A DNA stretch of 64,000 nucleotides from CAWJTV01 sp963845695 (GTDB lineage Bacteria > Planctomycetota > Planctomycetia > Isosphaerales > Isosphaeraceae): positions 124,001 through 188,000 of the forward strand of contig CAWJTQ010000003.1 of assembly GCA_963845695.1 (NCBI GenBank). The letters run 5' to 3'. Below, in pieces: positions 28,351-38,190 of the stretch (positions within the stretch are counted from its first letter, which is position 1; each line of letters opens with the position of its first letter). Both the position numbers and the translations under genes were made by a program. The notes beneath the pieces were generated by a model. The model made no database searches. It saw only the letters and a list, made by a program, of their open reading frames with translations, and was not told where the DNA came from.

Positions 28351-29199
28351 GTGCAGCGCCCTGGCCGGCTCGACGGCTGCAACTGCCTGATTGTGGGAGG
28401 AACCAGCGGAATCGGCCTGGCCGCTGCGCGACGCTTCCTCGAGGAAGGCGCGCGCGTCGTGGTCGCGGGGCGATCGCCCGAGGTCGGACGATCGGCGATG
28501 GCGCAGCTCGCGCCGCTGGGCCAGGCATGGGAATACACTCTCGAGCTGGAACTCGGTGATTCGGAGGTGGTGCGGCTGTTCGAGTACGCTCTGAATGTTC
28601 TTGGGGGGCGACTCGATGTCCTTTTCCATGTCGCCGGGATCAGTGGTCGGAAGTTCGGCGACGGCCCATTGCACGAATGCTCGAACGAAGGTTGGGAGCG
28701 TGTGATGCAGATCAATGCCTTCGGCGTGTTCCTCACCAACCGTGAGGCCGTGCAGATCATGCTCGAGCAACCGATCGACGTGGCTGGTCTCCGCGGGACG
28801 GTCGTGAACGTGGGCTCGGTCCTGGATCGATCGCCGGCGCCGGCGCACTTCGGGACGATCGCCTACTCGGCCAGCAAGGGCGCTATCCGCTCGCTGACGA
28901 TCTCTGCCGCCGCACGCTATGCCCCGGACCGGATCCGGTTCAACCTGCTCGTCCCCGGCCTGATCGACACCCCAATGGCCGCACGGGCTGTGAACGACTC
29001 GCGGATTCGCCCCTACCTGACGGCCAAGCAACCGATCCGAGGCGGTCCCGGGTCGGCCGAGGATGTGGCCGAGGCCGCACTCTACCTCTGCGAGCCGGCA
29101 GCTCGGTTCGTCACCGGCGCCGAGCTCGTCGTCAACGGTGGTTGGTGCGTATCGGAAACTGGAATGGATCGACTGGAATCGACCGAGCCCGGGCCATGA
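28351..29199 (+). CDS. Short-chain dehydrogenase/reductase
   Basis: A 282-residue classical SDR oxidoreductase. The NAD(P) site is IVGGTSGIGLAAARRF, followed by VVVAGRSPEV; the NAG motif appears as HVAGISG; the catalytic Ser is in VVNVGSV and the YxxxK pair in YSASKGAIRSL. The C-terminal substrate loop reads VPGLIDTPMA, and the end GAELVVNGGW is typical. GTG at 28351 is chosen because it lies four bases after the RidA stop and starts the fold correctly. It overlaps the next gene by ATGA, so translation is coupled. Substrate unknown; the neighbours suggest a sugar or amino-sugar derivative. Confidence 0.85.
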   Translation: MQRPGRLDGCNCLIVGGTSGIGLAAARRFLEEGARVVVAGRSPEVGRSAMAQLAPLGQAWEYTLELELGDSEVVRLFEYALNVLGGRLDVLFHVAGISGRKFGDGPLHECSNEGWERVMQINAFGVFLTNREAVQIMLEQPIDVAGLRGTVVNVGSVLDRSPAPAHFGTIAYSASKGAIRSLTISAAARYAPDRIRFNLLVPGLIDTPMAARAVNDSRIRPYLTAKQPIRGGPGSAEDVAEAALYLCEPAARFVTGAELVVNGGWCVSETGMDRLESTEPGP

Positions 29200-29978
29200 A
29201 CGACCGCCCCGACGTCCTCTCCCAGTACCTGTCCGCCGTACGGTCGGCGGTCGATGGGATCGAGTCCACGCAGTTGCCGGCGATCCGCCAGGCGGCGGCG
29301 CTCTTCGCTGCTACGATCCTCAAAAAACGCCTCGTCCATGTTTTTGGGACCGGCCATTCCCGGATGGCCGTTGAGGAAATGTTTCCCCGCTATGGATCGT
29401 TTCCTGGCTTCCACCCCATCGTCGAACTGTCGATGACGTACCATAACCCGGTCGTCGGCGCCAATGGCCAGCGCCAGGCGATGTTCCTGGAGAACGTCCA
29501 AGGCTTTGGACCGGTCCTCTGGCGCAACTTCGCGACCTCACCCGACGACGCACTGCTGGCCATTTCCACCAGCGGCTGCAACGCAGTGACGATCGACGTG
29601 GCGATCGAGGCGAAGCGACTGGGAATGCCGATCGTCGCCATGACCGCCCTGGCTCATGCCGGGAGCTCGACGTCGCGCCATGAATCGGGAAAAAAACTGC
29701 ACGAAGTCGTCGACCTCGTGCTGGACCAGCAAGCACCCGCTGGGGACTCGGTGGTCTGGATCACGGGCTTGCCGACCCCGGTGGCCCCCCTTTCGAGCGT
29801 CACGGGCTGCGCCATCATCAATCTCGTCAAAGCCGAGGTTGCCCGCTTGCTGACCGAGGCTGGCTCGCCTCCAAAGGTCCTGACCGCCTCGTGTCATCTC
29901 GGCGCCGATCGGGCGCGGCAACTCTTCGAGGAGACCTATGATGAATACCGACAACGGATTGGAGTGTTATATCGGTAA
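29196..29978 (+). CDS. SIS domain sugar isomerase-type protein
   Basis: A 260-residue single SIS (sugar isomerase) domain protein, probably cytoplasmic. The phosphosugar-binding loops are seen in VHVFGTGHSRMAVEEMFPRYG and LLAISTSGCNAVTIDVAIEAKRLGMPIVAMTA; HPIVELSMTYHNP and GCAIINLVKAEVARLL are also typical of the SIS_2/UPF0309-like group. Relatives bind phosphorylated hexosamines or sugars; no isomerase partner domain is present. The start ATG shares ATGA with the SDR stop. As third gene of the RidA-SDR-SIS set it probably supports catabolism of one sugar-like compound. Confidence 0.82.
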   Translation: MNDRPDVLSQYLSAVRSAVDGIESTQLPAIRQAAALFAATILKKRLVHVFGTGHSRMAVEEMFPRYGSFPGFHPIVELSMTYHNPVVGANGQRQAMFLENVQGFGPVLWRNFATSPDDALLAISTSGCNAVTIDVAIEAKRLGMPIVAMTALAHAGSSTSRHESGKKLHEVVDLVLDQQAPAGDSVVWITGLPTPVAPLSSVTGCAIINLVKAEVARLLTEAGSPPKVLTASCHLGADRARQLFEETYDEYRQRIGVLYR

Positions 29979-30207
29979 GTCTCCCATCACCTTGTGCGGG
30001 AGAGCACAGGAGGCGACCAACTTGAGAGGCAGGATCGCGCCGCGAAACCCAGCGATCTGGCCCTCCGGGCAAGAGAGAAGATGGAACAGATGGTGACACG
30101 AGCCACGCCCGGGATTCTTGGATAAGACTCTTCAAGGTCGCCGTGAAGCGCTCGATGCGTTCGTCGTCGTCCTCGAGTATCAGGAGCCTGCGAGCACCAT
30201 CGGAAGA

Positions 30208-31429
30208 TTACGGTCGCTTGAAGTGATACCAGACGACATTATGAGTCGCGCCGCCGACGGCGACAACGTCGGGCGTGCCGTCGCCGTCGAGGTCGCCGCC
30301 CCGGAGGTCTTGTGCGGCGATATCGCGGTCGAGAACTGTGCGGGACCAGGTTTTCTTGAGTCGGTCGAAATCGTACAGTGAGACCCGGTGGTCCTTGCCC
30401 CGATGGCCGGCGAAGACCTCATCGTCGCCGTCACCATCGACGTCGGCGACCCAGAGGGCGTGGCCCGCGTCAAGGGTGTCGTCGAGCACGGTTCGCGGCT
30501 CGATTCGTTGAACTTCGGGGCCGAGCTTGTTTGGCTGGCGCAATGACACCAGTCGAACGCAGACGCGATTGCCGTGCCAGGGCTCGATCGTGGCCAGGAT
30601 CCGGCGACCATCCTTCATCGTGCCGACGTGGACCTCGCTGGCGCCTCGTTTCGTCATCTGGGCTGTGTTGTCCGCCGCAGTGAGCATGTAGTCGTGCCAC
30701 CGCGGTTGGTCCTTCTCAGTGTCGGACGGCCGCTCCCAGCAGAAGAGCGACGTGCCCAGGTCGTCGGCCATCGCGATCCACGAACGACCGTCGTGGACCA
30801 GGTCGACCACATCGATCGCGTGCAGGACCGGCCGCGAGGTGATCTTCTCGTACTCCGGAAAACCATCATGCCAATCGAACTTCCGGAAAACCCCCAGCGT
30901 CGCGGGATGGGTAAAGTTCGGTGGCTTGGCCTCCGGGCCGAAGATCGGCGCGACCACGAGATCGAGCCGCTTGTCGCCATCGACGTCGCCCCATCTCAGC
31001 CGGTGGATGCTGGCGATCTCGGCGACCGGCACGAGCTTCCAGAGGGCATCCGAACCCTCTCCCTGGACCGCCAGCAGCAGCTTACCGGTCGTCGGCCGGC
31101 TCATTGCGAACTCATAGGCGATCGCGATTTCCGCTTTGCCGTCACCGTCGAGGTCGGCCGTCGCACTGGAGATGATCCCGGGTGTCTGCCTTCCGCTCGT
31201 CACGATCCGCTTCTTCCACGAAGGGTTCTCGTACCATGCGCAGGTGCTTCCCCCCACCGCGACGATATCTGGCTTCTTGTCGCCGTTGACGTCCGCGACC
31301 TCGACCTGGTAGGCGCCTGGGAAGTTGTTGTCAATGACCCTACGCTCATGGCCGTAGGCGGCAGGCGGTCCGAAGGAGGTCAGTCAGGAGGAGGACGCCG
31401 AGAATAATCGGGGGAGTCGTGGCTCTCAT
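30208..31429 (-). CDS. Secreted FG-GAP/VCBS repeat protein (frameshifted near the start)
   Basis: About 405 residues. The body is a beta-propeller of FG-GAP/VCBS blades with calcium-loop motifs: ATADLDGDGKAEIAIAYE, WGDVDGDKRLDLVVAPIF, VADVDGDGDDEVFAGHRG and GGDLDGDGTPDVVAVGG. The signal peptide MRATTPPIILGVLLL starts at 31429 in another frame; one indel near 31380 joins it to FGPPAAYGHERRVIDNNFPGAYQVEVADVNGDKKPDIVAVGG, a further blade. Such proteins are abundant and secreted in planctomycetes; their partners are mostly unknown. No other domain is fused to it. Confidence 0.75.
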
Positions 31430-31484
31430 GAAACTGCTCCACATCCTGATTCATTGGATCTCGTTTTTCACGGACTTCTGCCCA

Positions 31485-32347
31485 CTACTTCCCGCCCCAG
31501 CCCTTCGGGACCCCCGCGGTGTCTTCGGGCTTGACCAGGACCTGGCTGAGGTCGACGTCCTGCTGGATCTCGCTCTCGGCAAGCTTGAGACGGTTTTCGA
31601 GCTGAGCGATCTTCTGTTCGAGGAGCAAGACGCGGGCTTCGAGCTCGTCGGGCCGTCGAGGACGGGGGACTTCGGGATAGCCGAGCTGGCGCTGTAAAGC
31701 CGAGAAGAGGTACATCGGATCGCGCCCCCGATTAGCGGCGCGATCTTTCCTTCCTTCTCACCGAAGAGGGTAGGGAACTTGGGGATGAACTCGGGGTTCA
31801 GCCGTTGTCGCTCCTTGACATAGTTCTCAGACCTCACGTAGATCAGGTCGGCGAAATCGACGTCGCCGAGCCGGGTGCGGAGCGTCAGGATATAATCGTG
31901 CCAGTCTTCACTGTAGATGGGATCATCGGCCATGGCGGCCAAGCCCTGGGTATAACCCAGGCGATTGCGGGCCAGCGCCTCGAACTGATACACGAATAAG
32001 GCCTGGAGCGAAGGGTTCTCCGCCTTGAACTTGGCTTCCCGCTCGAGGACCAGCAGGGCCTGGTCCATTGCGAATCGGCTGGTGTCGTGTTCGGCCTGGT
32101 TGATCACATGGGTCTGGAACGGTGTGAAATAATGGCGGATCCTTGCCATGGCCGGTCCCATCAAGCCCGATCCCTTGATCTCCGTGTGGAGGTAGGAGAC
32201 CGCGATCGGTAGCCGGGTCGTCGAGAGCAGCTCTTCGCCGATTCGCGACAGGATATCCTGGGCGGGGAGGCCGTCGACCAGTCGCTCGCGAAACGTGTGA
32301 AAGAAGTACGCCTGCTCGATGTACTCCTCGCGCTCCAGTACGGGCAT
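31485..32347 (-). CDS. Conserved hypothetical protein with coiled-coil tail (frameshifted)
   Basis: About 287 residues once two frames are joined near 31722 (KIAPLIGG, then DPMYLFSALQRQLGYPEVPRP). The first 210 residues look helical and globular: EEYIEQAYFFHTFRERLVDGLPAQDILSRIGEELL and AMARIRHYFTPFQTHVINQAEHD. The last 60 (DELEARVLLLEQKIAQLENRLKLAESEIQQ) form a coiled coil. There are no signal or membrane segments. The family is not one I recognise, though the frame-corrected sequence reads as well conserved protein. Confidence 0.6.
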
Positions 32348-32397
32348 CGGGTGCCCTCCTTGCCTGCGCCAGCGGTCATCAGATCGTCGAGACGCAA

Positions 32398-34005
32398 TCA
32401 GCGAGCGACCTTCTCCGAAGCCGCTCGACGTGAGGAATAGAGGTCACTCACAGTCGCCTTCATCTCGCGATCCAGTCGTTCCGCCAGCTCACGATCGAGG
32501 ACGGTCCTGTGATCGCGGTTGGGGATGATCTCGACGACCGCGTCGCTCCCCAGTTTGCTCAGGGACCCCTTCAACAACTGCACGGCTCCTTCCAGATAGA
32601 AGGTGTCGAGGCTCCCGGTGATCACGTGGAGCTTCCTCCTGAGTTTGGGGCCGAGCGTTGGCCAGTTCCGCTCGAGGACGAGCCGGATGTCGTAGGCTTC
32701 CCATGCCTTGGCCGCCTCAGGTGCGACGGCACCGGTGGACCGATCCCAGAGCTTTCGCGGTTCGCCATCGGGGCCCACAGGGCTGAAGACCGCCTCGAAC
32801 GAGCCAAGCTGGCCCCCCCAGCCGATCACGTCATCCATCCTCGAGAAGCGGTCATAGAACAGGAACGGCGTCACACCCTTCCGCGCGATCGGCCGGCGTT
32901 TACCCTCCCGATCGCGGAACATGTTTTCTCCAGCAGCATAGAGGTTGATCCTTTGGAAGTCGCGGAAATCGACGGGGTCCGGGCTGGTTGACCAGGTACC
33001 GCCGAAAAAGTCCGGGTACGTCACCTGGAGCCAGAGACTGCTCCATCCGCCCGAGGAATGCCCATTGAGTAGCCGCGCCCGCGCATCGGCGATGGCGGGC
33101 AGAGTCTTTTCAATGTAGGGAATGAACTCCTCGACGAGCGCCGTTCCGCGAGGACCGTTGGTCGCACTATCGGCAAATACGTGATGGCCTGTGCCGCAAT
33201 CCGGGTCGAGCAGCACACGGATGAAGTCCTTGCCGGCAGCCATTCGCGGTTCGTTCGCGAGCCGAGCGGCTCCGAGATGGTCGCCTCCAAAGCCTGGGAT
33301 GATATAGAGTGTCGGCCGTCTGGAGGGATGGTCTTCGTTCACCATTTCCGTGGGGAGGATCACCGCCGCGCGATGCGTGATCGGCCGGTGGTGAAATGCC
33401 GTGAGCTTTGGACTCGGCAACTCGACCAGTTTGATCCGATCGGTCTCCCGGAACCTTCGCGGAGGTACGATGTGATCGACTTTCAAGGCGACCGAGTGAC
33501 TCTCGCTGGGGTTGAGATCGGCGTGGACGACCGGACCATACGCATTCCCCTCGCCGTTTCCAATGCGATGGGTATCCCGATTGAGCCGTACGACAGGCTG
33601 AATGGCATAGCGACCCGGCTCGAGTTCCTTGAGGGAGCCTGGGAAGCCCGCGGCATGAGAGTCAATCCGCACCGGCACACCCGGTTTCCAGTCTTTGACG
33701 TCCACGGCGAAGAAAGGTTGGGGTTTTTCCCAATCGGGCCCGAGCCTCGGCTCGTTCGAGGATTCGTCGGGGCCAAGCATGACATACACCCTCGCCGCGA
33801 TCGGCTTGTCGTGCACTTCCGGCGAACAGGTCACCTCAAAGACCAGGGATTCTGTCTTTGGATCGACACGCGCTTCATCCCCGTACGTTCCGGCCGAGAG
33901 CATCGCCAGGACCGTCAAGACCCCGGCCATCCACGGGAGCGATCGAGTGGCCGGGAGTGCCACACGGTCCAAGTCTTCGAAGTCCTCGGAGGAATCCCGC
34001 CCCAT
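32398..34005 (-). CDS. Secreted esterase-like alpha/beta hydrolase
   Basis: A 535-residue protein with a hydrophobic export segment at about 26-42 (MAGVLTVLAMLSAGTYG). Residues 45-220 form an accessory domain with beta structure; residues 225-520 are a putative esterase (esterase D/feruloyl esterase-like) domain. Motifs are PTLYIIPGFGGDH, nucleophile elbow NGHSSGGWSSLW, an acidic region near VITGSLDTFYLEGA and a terminal His in IIPNRDHRTVLD. Bacteria use these to cut acyl groups from sugars or peptides. The annotated ATG is 34005; ATG at 33930, directly before the hydrophobic stretch, is a good alternative. The frame is intact. Confidence 0.75.
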   Translation of the reverse strand: MGRDSSEDFEDLDRVALPATRSLPWMAGVLTVLAMLSAGTYGDEARVDPKTESLVFEVTCSPEVHDKPIAARVYVMLGPDESSNEPRLGPDWEKPQPFFAVDVKDWKPGVPVRIDSHAAGFPGSLKELEPGRYAIQPVVRLNRDTHRIGNGEGNAYGPVVHADLNPSESHSVALKVDHIVPPRRFRETDRIKLVELPSPKLTAFHHRPITHRAAVILPTEMVNEDHPSRRPTLYIIPGFGGDHLGAARLANEPRMAAGKDFIRVLLDPDCGTGHHVFADSATNGPRGTALVEEFIPYIEKTLPAIADARARLLNGHSSGGWSSLWLQVTYPDFFGGTWSTSPDPVDFRDFQRINLYAAGENMFRDREGKRRPIARKGVTPFLFYDRFSRMDDVIGWGGQLGSFEAVFSPVGPDGEPRKLWDRSTGAVAPEAAKAWEAYDIRLVLERNWPTLGPKLRRKLHVITGSLDTFYLEGAVQLLKGSLSKLGSDAVVEIIPNRDHRTVLDRELAERLDREMKATVSDLYSSRRAASEKVAR

Positions 34006-34144
34006 TCGTGAAAAGAGGCCGGGATTTCGCGAGTTCCTGGGGGGATTCCATCATGGATAGACCTCGGTCAGTTGCGAATGTTGAGGAAAACACGAGAGGC
34101 CGCGATCGGACAGGGAACGTGAAGCTCGATCATCACCCGGTCCT

Positions 34145-34787
34145 TCACCGGGCTCGCGGGGAGAGGTCGAGCAGCTCCGGAACAGGCAGCAACGGGTGGT
34201 CTCGGAGAAGGCACTCACGGGTGAGGCTGGGCACCGGGGTGAAAAATCGAGCGGCGAGACGGGCCGAGCCCATCACGCACTCCTTCTCCAGGACATAGTA
34301 GCGATTGTACTGGTCGATCACTGAATTCGCTGCTTCGAGTTTCAGGTCGTCGAGGAATCGGACCCAGCGGCCATTGAAGCGTTGGACGGCAGCGATCAAG
34401 TCACGGGCGATCACGAACTGCTTACGTAGGGACACGGCGGTCTCGGCCCACTGGGGTGGTTCGGCCTCGGACAGATCCCATAGCGACTCGATGGACCTGG
34501 AGAACACCTGTGTCCAGGCCTCGGGTCCGGTCACGGAGCGAGTCCACTGTCGCAGGCGGACGTGAACCATGTCCAGCCGTTCGACGCGGGCCTGGCGGCA
34601 ACGGTCGGCGATCCGGCGCAACGTTTCTTCCAGTTCCTGGCCGCGCCGCGAAGGAGGGGGCGTCGAAGAGGCCCATCATCTCCTTGACCTCGACCTCGAC
34701 GTCACCCACAGTTGTCGTCAGGAGCTCGTCCGTCTCGTCCACGAGATTCGACCTCGATGGTTCGCAGCAGGTATTCGAAAAGTTCAC
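34145..34787 (-). CDS. Hypothetical protein (frameshifted)
   Basis: About 214 residues after joining frames near 34640 (SFAARPG, then QELEETLRRIADRCRQARVERLD). The first part holds EPSRSNLVDETDELLTTTVGDVEVEVKEMMGLF. The second is strongly helical with many aromatic residues (WTRSVTGPEAWTQVFSRSIESLWDL, VQRFNGRWVRFLDDLKLE, NSVIDQYNRYYVLEKECVMG). No signal peptide, membrane segment or known motif was seen. It lies between the solute-binding lipoprotein and the esterase, all leftward. Confidence 0.5.
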
Positions 34788-34945
34788 GACCTAGCGTGAG
34801 GCGTCCGCAGGCCGTGGACCTGAAAACAGGTGGAGGAACAGGTGAAGCAGGGGAACCCTCAGCTCATCGGCGTTAAAAATCAAGAATAAAGTACACTACA
34901 GTTCACATCTATTGATAATTGTTCGCAATCAATTCGCAAGCCGCT

Positions 34946-36517
34946 CTAGGTCCCGGGTTCCGGAGGTTGCGCTGCGGTAGCCCGGAGGTTCAAGCTGCGG
35001 CGATAGTGCCAGGTCTGCCGTTTGGGCCCGAGGGCCTTGGTCCGCTCGCCCCACGCTCGAGCCACGCCTTCGAGTGCCTTGCGGGGATCCTCTCCGGCCA
35101 GGGCCGCTGCACGGCCCTTCGCGAGGTCCTCGAGGTAGCCATCGGCGCCAGGAATCCTCAGTCCGGGGACGACGCGATCGGACAGCAAGGTCCGGCTGAC
35201 CGCATCCGACCAGAGTCGGGAATCGACATCGGGGGCAGCCGTCGGGTCCGGCAAGCCCTGGTTCATCTGGTCGATCCGGAACGGGAGCATGGGAAAATCG
35301 CGCTCGCTTCGAATCCGATCGGAGATCTCCGGACTCGCCAGGTACTGGACAAAGTCGATCGCCGCCTCGCGCTGGGAACCGGAGAGACCCCGCCGGACTC
35401 CGGCCAGCCATCCACCGCCATGAGGTAGATAGCTCGGTGCGTTCCGTGCCGACGGTGTCACCCACGACTTGGAAGTCGGATCGAATACGCGCTGCGAGCC
35501 CGGCAAAGGGGCCACGCCGAGCCGCTTGCCATGTGACCACCTCGCAGCGAACTCAGCCCGATCGATCAACATCGCGACCTTGCCGGAATGAAACGCTTTG
35601 CGGACTGCGACTCCGTCGAACTTTTCCAGGCTCGGCGGGCCTGACGCCCTCAACGAGATTGCTCCTTGGAGGGCTTCGACGAACGGAGCCGTATCGATGC
35701 GCGGCGTCATCTTCTCTGAGTCGAAGAGGAACGAGAAGTGATCGGGATGCTGGCCCAGACTGGCGGCCCGGGCCAGGTACGTCGCGTTGCCCAGGCCCTC
35801 GGGGTCTGCGCCCAGGACCAAGACGATTCCGTGATCGGGGCTCCCGTCGCCGTTCCAGTCGCGCCCCTGGAAGAACTGGGCCAGTGCGTCCAGCTCGACC
35901 CATGTCTTGGGCGGCTCCAACTTCAAACTCTTCTCCCGGGCTGCGGAGACATTCGCATCGCGCTCGAAGGCGTCCCTGCGGTAGATGAGCACCAACGCCG
36001 AGCCTCCGATGGGCAAAGCCACTCGATCGTTGCCATACCGCGTGACCTGATCGCGATAAGCCGGCGCGAGGTCCATGTAGTGGAAGGTGTCCTTTAATTT
36101 CGGCTGTTCGGCCGATTGGTCCGGTTCGCCACCTTCCGTGGATTCGTCCGGCACCGGCGGCATGACGGACTCATTCGGGATGGTCTCCAGAACTCCGACA
36201 TCCATCAACGCGCCAAGCAGATCGGCCGGAAATACCAGGACGTTAACGTCCCCTATCGATTGGAGCGACAGCGGCTGCTCCTGAATGGAGATCTCACCGT
36301 GACGGGATGCCTTCCACTCCCCACTCTGCGCCGAGATGCCCACGAGCAGCCCAGAGTCTTTCAGCGCCCCGACCTTCAGCGTCAATCCTGGAAACGTCGG
36401 GATCGCGGGTTTGGGAACCTTCGTCTCTGTCCAGCAACCAGGTGACGCAGTCATTCCGATCGTGACCAGCACCCTGAAGAGGAACCCGCGCCACTTCCGT
36501 ATCGATTGCTCCGGCAA
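34946..36517 (-). CDS. Extracellular solute-binding lipoprotein
   Basis: A 523-residue protein of the family-1 solute-binding type. A lipobox (TIGMTASPGC, Cys28) indicates lipid anchoring. The body has the fold markers ALPIGGSALVLIYRRDAFE, PKTWVELDALAQFFQGRD, YLARAASLGQHPDHFSFLFD, KVAMLIDRAEFAARW and YLPHGGGWLAGVRRGLSGSQREAAIDFVQYLASPEISDRI. A calcium-loop-like DWNGDGSPDHG is present. TTG at 36517 is chosen as the start because GAGGAG precedes it and it opens directly into the lipoprotein signal; a much longer upstream frame is not protein-like. No ABC permease or ATPase is adjacent, so it is an orphan whose partner lies elsewhere, or it has another role. Confidence 0.75.
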   Translation of the reverse strand: MPEQSIRKWRGFLFRVLVTIGMTASPGCWTETKVPKPAIPTFPGLTLKVGALKDSGLLVGISAQSGEWKASRHGEISIQEQPLSLQSIGDVNVLVFPADLLGALMDVGVLETIPNESVMPPVPDESTEGGEPDQSAEQPKLKDTFHYMDLAPAYRDQVTRYGNDRVALPIGGSALVLIYRRDAFERDANVSAAREKSLKLEPPKTWVELDALAQFFQGRDWNGDGSPDHGIVLVLGADPEGLGNATYLARAASLGQHPDHFSFLFDSEKMTPRIDTAPFVEALQGAISLRASGPPSLEKFDGVAVRKAFHSGKVAMLIDRAEFAARWSHGKRLGVAPLPGSQRVFDPTSKSWVTPSARNAPSYLPHGGGWLAGVRRGLSGSQREAAIDFVQYLASPEISDRIRSERDFPMLPFRIDQMNQGLPDPTAAPDVDSRLWSDAVSRTLLSDRVVPGLRIPGADGYLEDLAKGRAAALAGEDPRKALEGVARAWGERTKALGPKRQTWHYRRSLNLRATAAQPPEPGT

Positions 36518-36768
36518 GCCTGGTTCTCCTCGCGATGTTTCACCAATCGTGCATGGAACCCCCTCACGATGGACTTTTCCATCGTACGAAATCACCCCGA
36601 AGCGGGTCAAATTGAGGAAAACGGCCAGTGGCAATCGGCAGTGGAGACTAGCCCGCCGGGCGGTGTGTCCCGATCTGCGATTTGCCACTGGCCTGATGTA
36701 CGAACGGGAGGTCTGATTCCGTCGAATCCGTGGCTCGCGGGGCATCGGCGAACTCAGGGGACCTGAAT

Positions 36769-37821
36769 TCACGGTTTCTTGATTCCGACTCCGCCACGGC
36801 TGGACTTCACTATGGAATCGCGCGCCGGACGCGGAATCGCGAACTCGGCTCGACCACGGTCGAGAAAAACGCTGCCGTCGGCGACGCCCCTCAGCTTTTC
36901 CATTGCACGCTCCTCGATCTGTCGAACGCGCTCCTTGGAAACCTGGAGGACCTTGCCGAGCTGGTTGAGCGAGTGACGGGGTTCACCGTCGAGGCCGAAC
37001 CTGAGTCTCAGGACCATCTGCTCCCGGGGTGTCAAGGTCTGGAGGATTGAGCCGAGGAATTCGATCGCCTCGCTCTCGTCGTGGTCCGCATCCCGAACGG
37101 AGGCGAGCAGGTCGGCCAGGGGGGTCGAGTCATCCACATGACAAGGGGCATTGAGAGAGATCTGGGTCCGAACGGCGGCGAGGTCCCGTGGGTCAACACA
37201 GGACTGAACCCTTTTCTTATCAATGGTTTCCGTCGAGGATTCCGTACCTGGCCCCGCAGTGTGCTTCAGGGTCTGTGCCAGCCGCTGGAGCTGCTTCGGG
37301 TTTAATCGGACCGGGTAGGCGCCCCCCGCGATAGCCCTTTGCATCGCCTGGCGGATCCACCAGCCTGCATAGGTGGCCAGTCGTGTTGTGTTTGCGATGT
37401 CGAAACGGTCGATTGCCGCCAGGAGGCCGCAAAAACCGTCCTGGATCAAGTCGCCCGCGGAAACGCCGCGATTGAAGTAACGTTTCGCCATGTGCGCCAC
37501 GAGGCGGGAATTGGCCATGGCCAGCGCGGTTCGGATCTCCTCGTAGCGGCGGGCCAGGGACACGATCGAGGCGGTCCCGGGCACGCATTCGGTTGTCCTG
37601 GTCGCCAGGTCGTGCACGACCCGCTGGAACTCGGCGTCCGGACTGGTTGTTCCCCACTCCGACCCGTCGGGACGGCGGATCTCTCGAAGAAGTTCTTCCT
37701 TCGTGGCGGCCAGCTCGATCAGCATTTCGCGTTCCCGCGTCGCGCTCACGACATTGGCCTCGGGCGAGTCCAGGAACCAGCGTCGAGAGCCTTCGTTCTC
37801 CGGATGGTTCTGCGTCCGCAT
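36769..37821 (-). CDS. RNA polymerase sigma-70 factor (RpoD-like, group 2)
   Basis: A 350-residue sigma factor with regions 2, 3 and 4. Region 2 is clear: NSRLVAHMAKRYFNRGVSAGDLIQDGFCGLLAAIDRFD, then TYAGWWIRQAMQRAI for promoter melting and -10 contact. Region 4 reads LTPREQMVLRLRFGLDGEPRHSLNQLGKVLQVSKERVRQIEERAMEKLR, the -35-binding helix-turn-helix. The N-terminal region 1.1 of a housekeeping sigma is missing and the length is short, so it is probably an accessory sigma for stress or stationary phase. ATG at 37821 is used; the ribosome site is weak. Confidence 0.9.
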   Translation of the reverse strand: MRTQNHPENEGSRRWFLDSPEANVVSATREREMLIELAATKEELLREIRRPDGSEWGTTSPDAEFQRVVHDLATRTTECVPGTASIVSLARRYEEIRTALAMANSRLVAHMAKRYFNRGVSAGDLIQDGFCGLLAAIDRFDIANTTRLATYAGWWIRQAMQRAIAGGAYPVRLNPKQLQRLAQTLKHTAGPGTESSTETIDKKRVQSCVDPRDLAAVRTQISLNAPCHVDDSTPLADLLASVRDADHDESEAIEFLGSILQTLTPREQMVLRLRFGLDGEPRHSLNQLGKVLQVSKERVRQIEERAMEKLRGVADGSVFLDRGRAEFAIPRPARDSIVKSSRGGVGIKKP

Positions 37822-38190
37822 GGATGTGCACCTGATAGAAGAAAAAGATGGCATGTCTCGATTCCTCCACGCGAGGCGCGCTCGATTTGCGCCTCCGGTT
37901 GGGAGCCGGGTCGGTACCTGAAGTCCGTGAGAGACAGTCGTTTGTCGCGAGGATCGCGAGCCGAGGAAGGACCTTATGGAAAGATTGACCGGCCGATCGG
38001 GATCAGCCGGCCTTGCCTCTCACACTCTCTCAAACGGCCGACTTTGCCCGCTGTCTTGCCCGGGGTCGTTTTTTTTTGAGTTTTTCCCTTCCGGACCCGA
38101 ATCAGGTAGGATGATTCGATCGGGCAAACCTCAAGTCGAACCGGCGCAATCATTGATGCCGGTGGAAGTTTCGGCGGAGAAGGAGGGACC

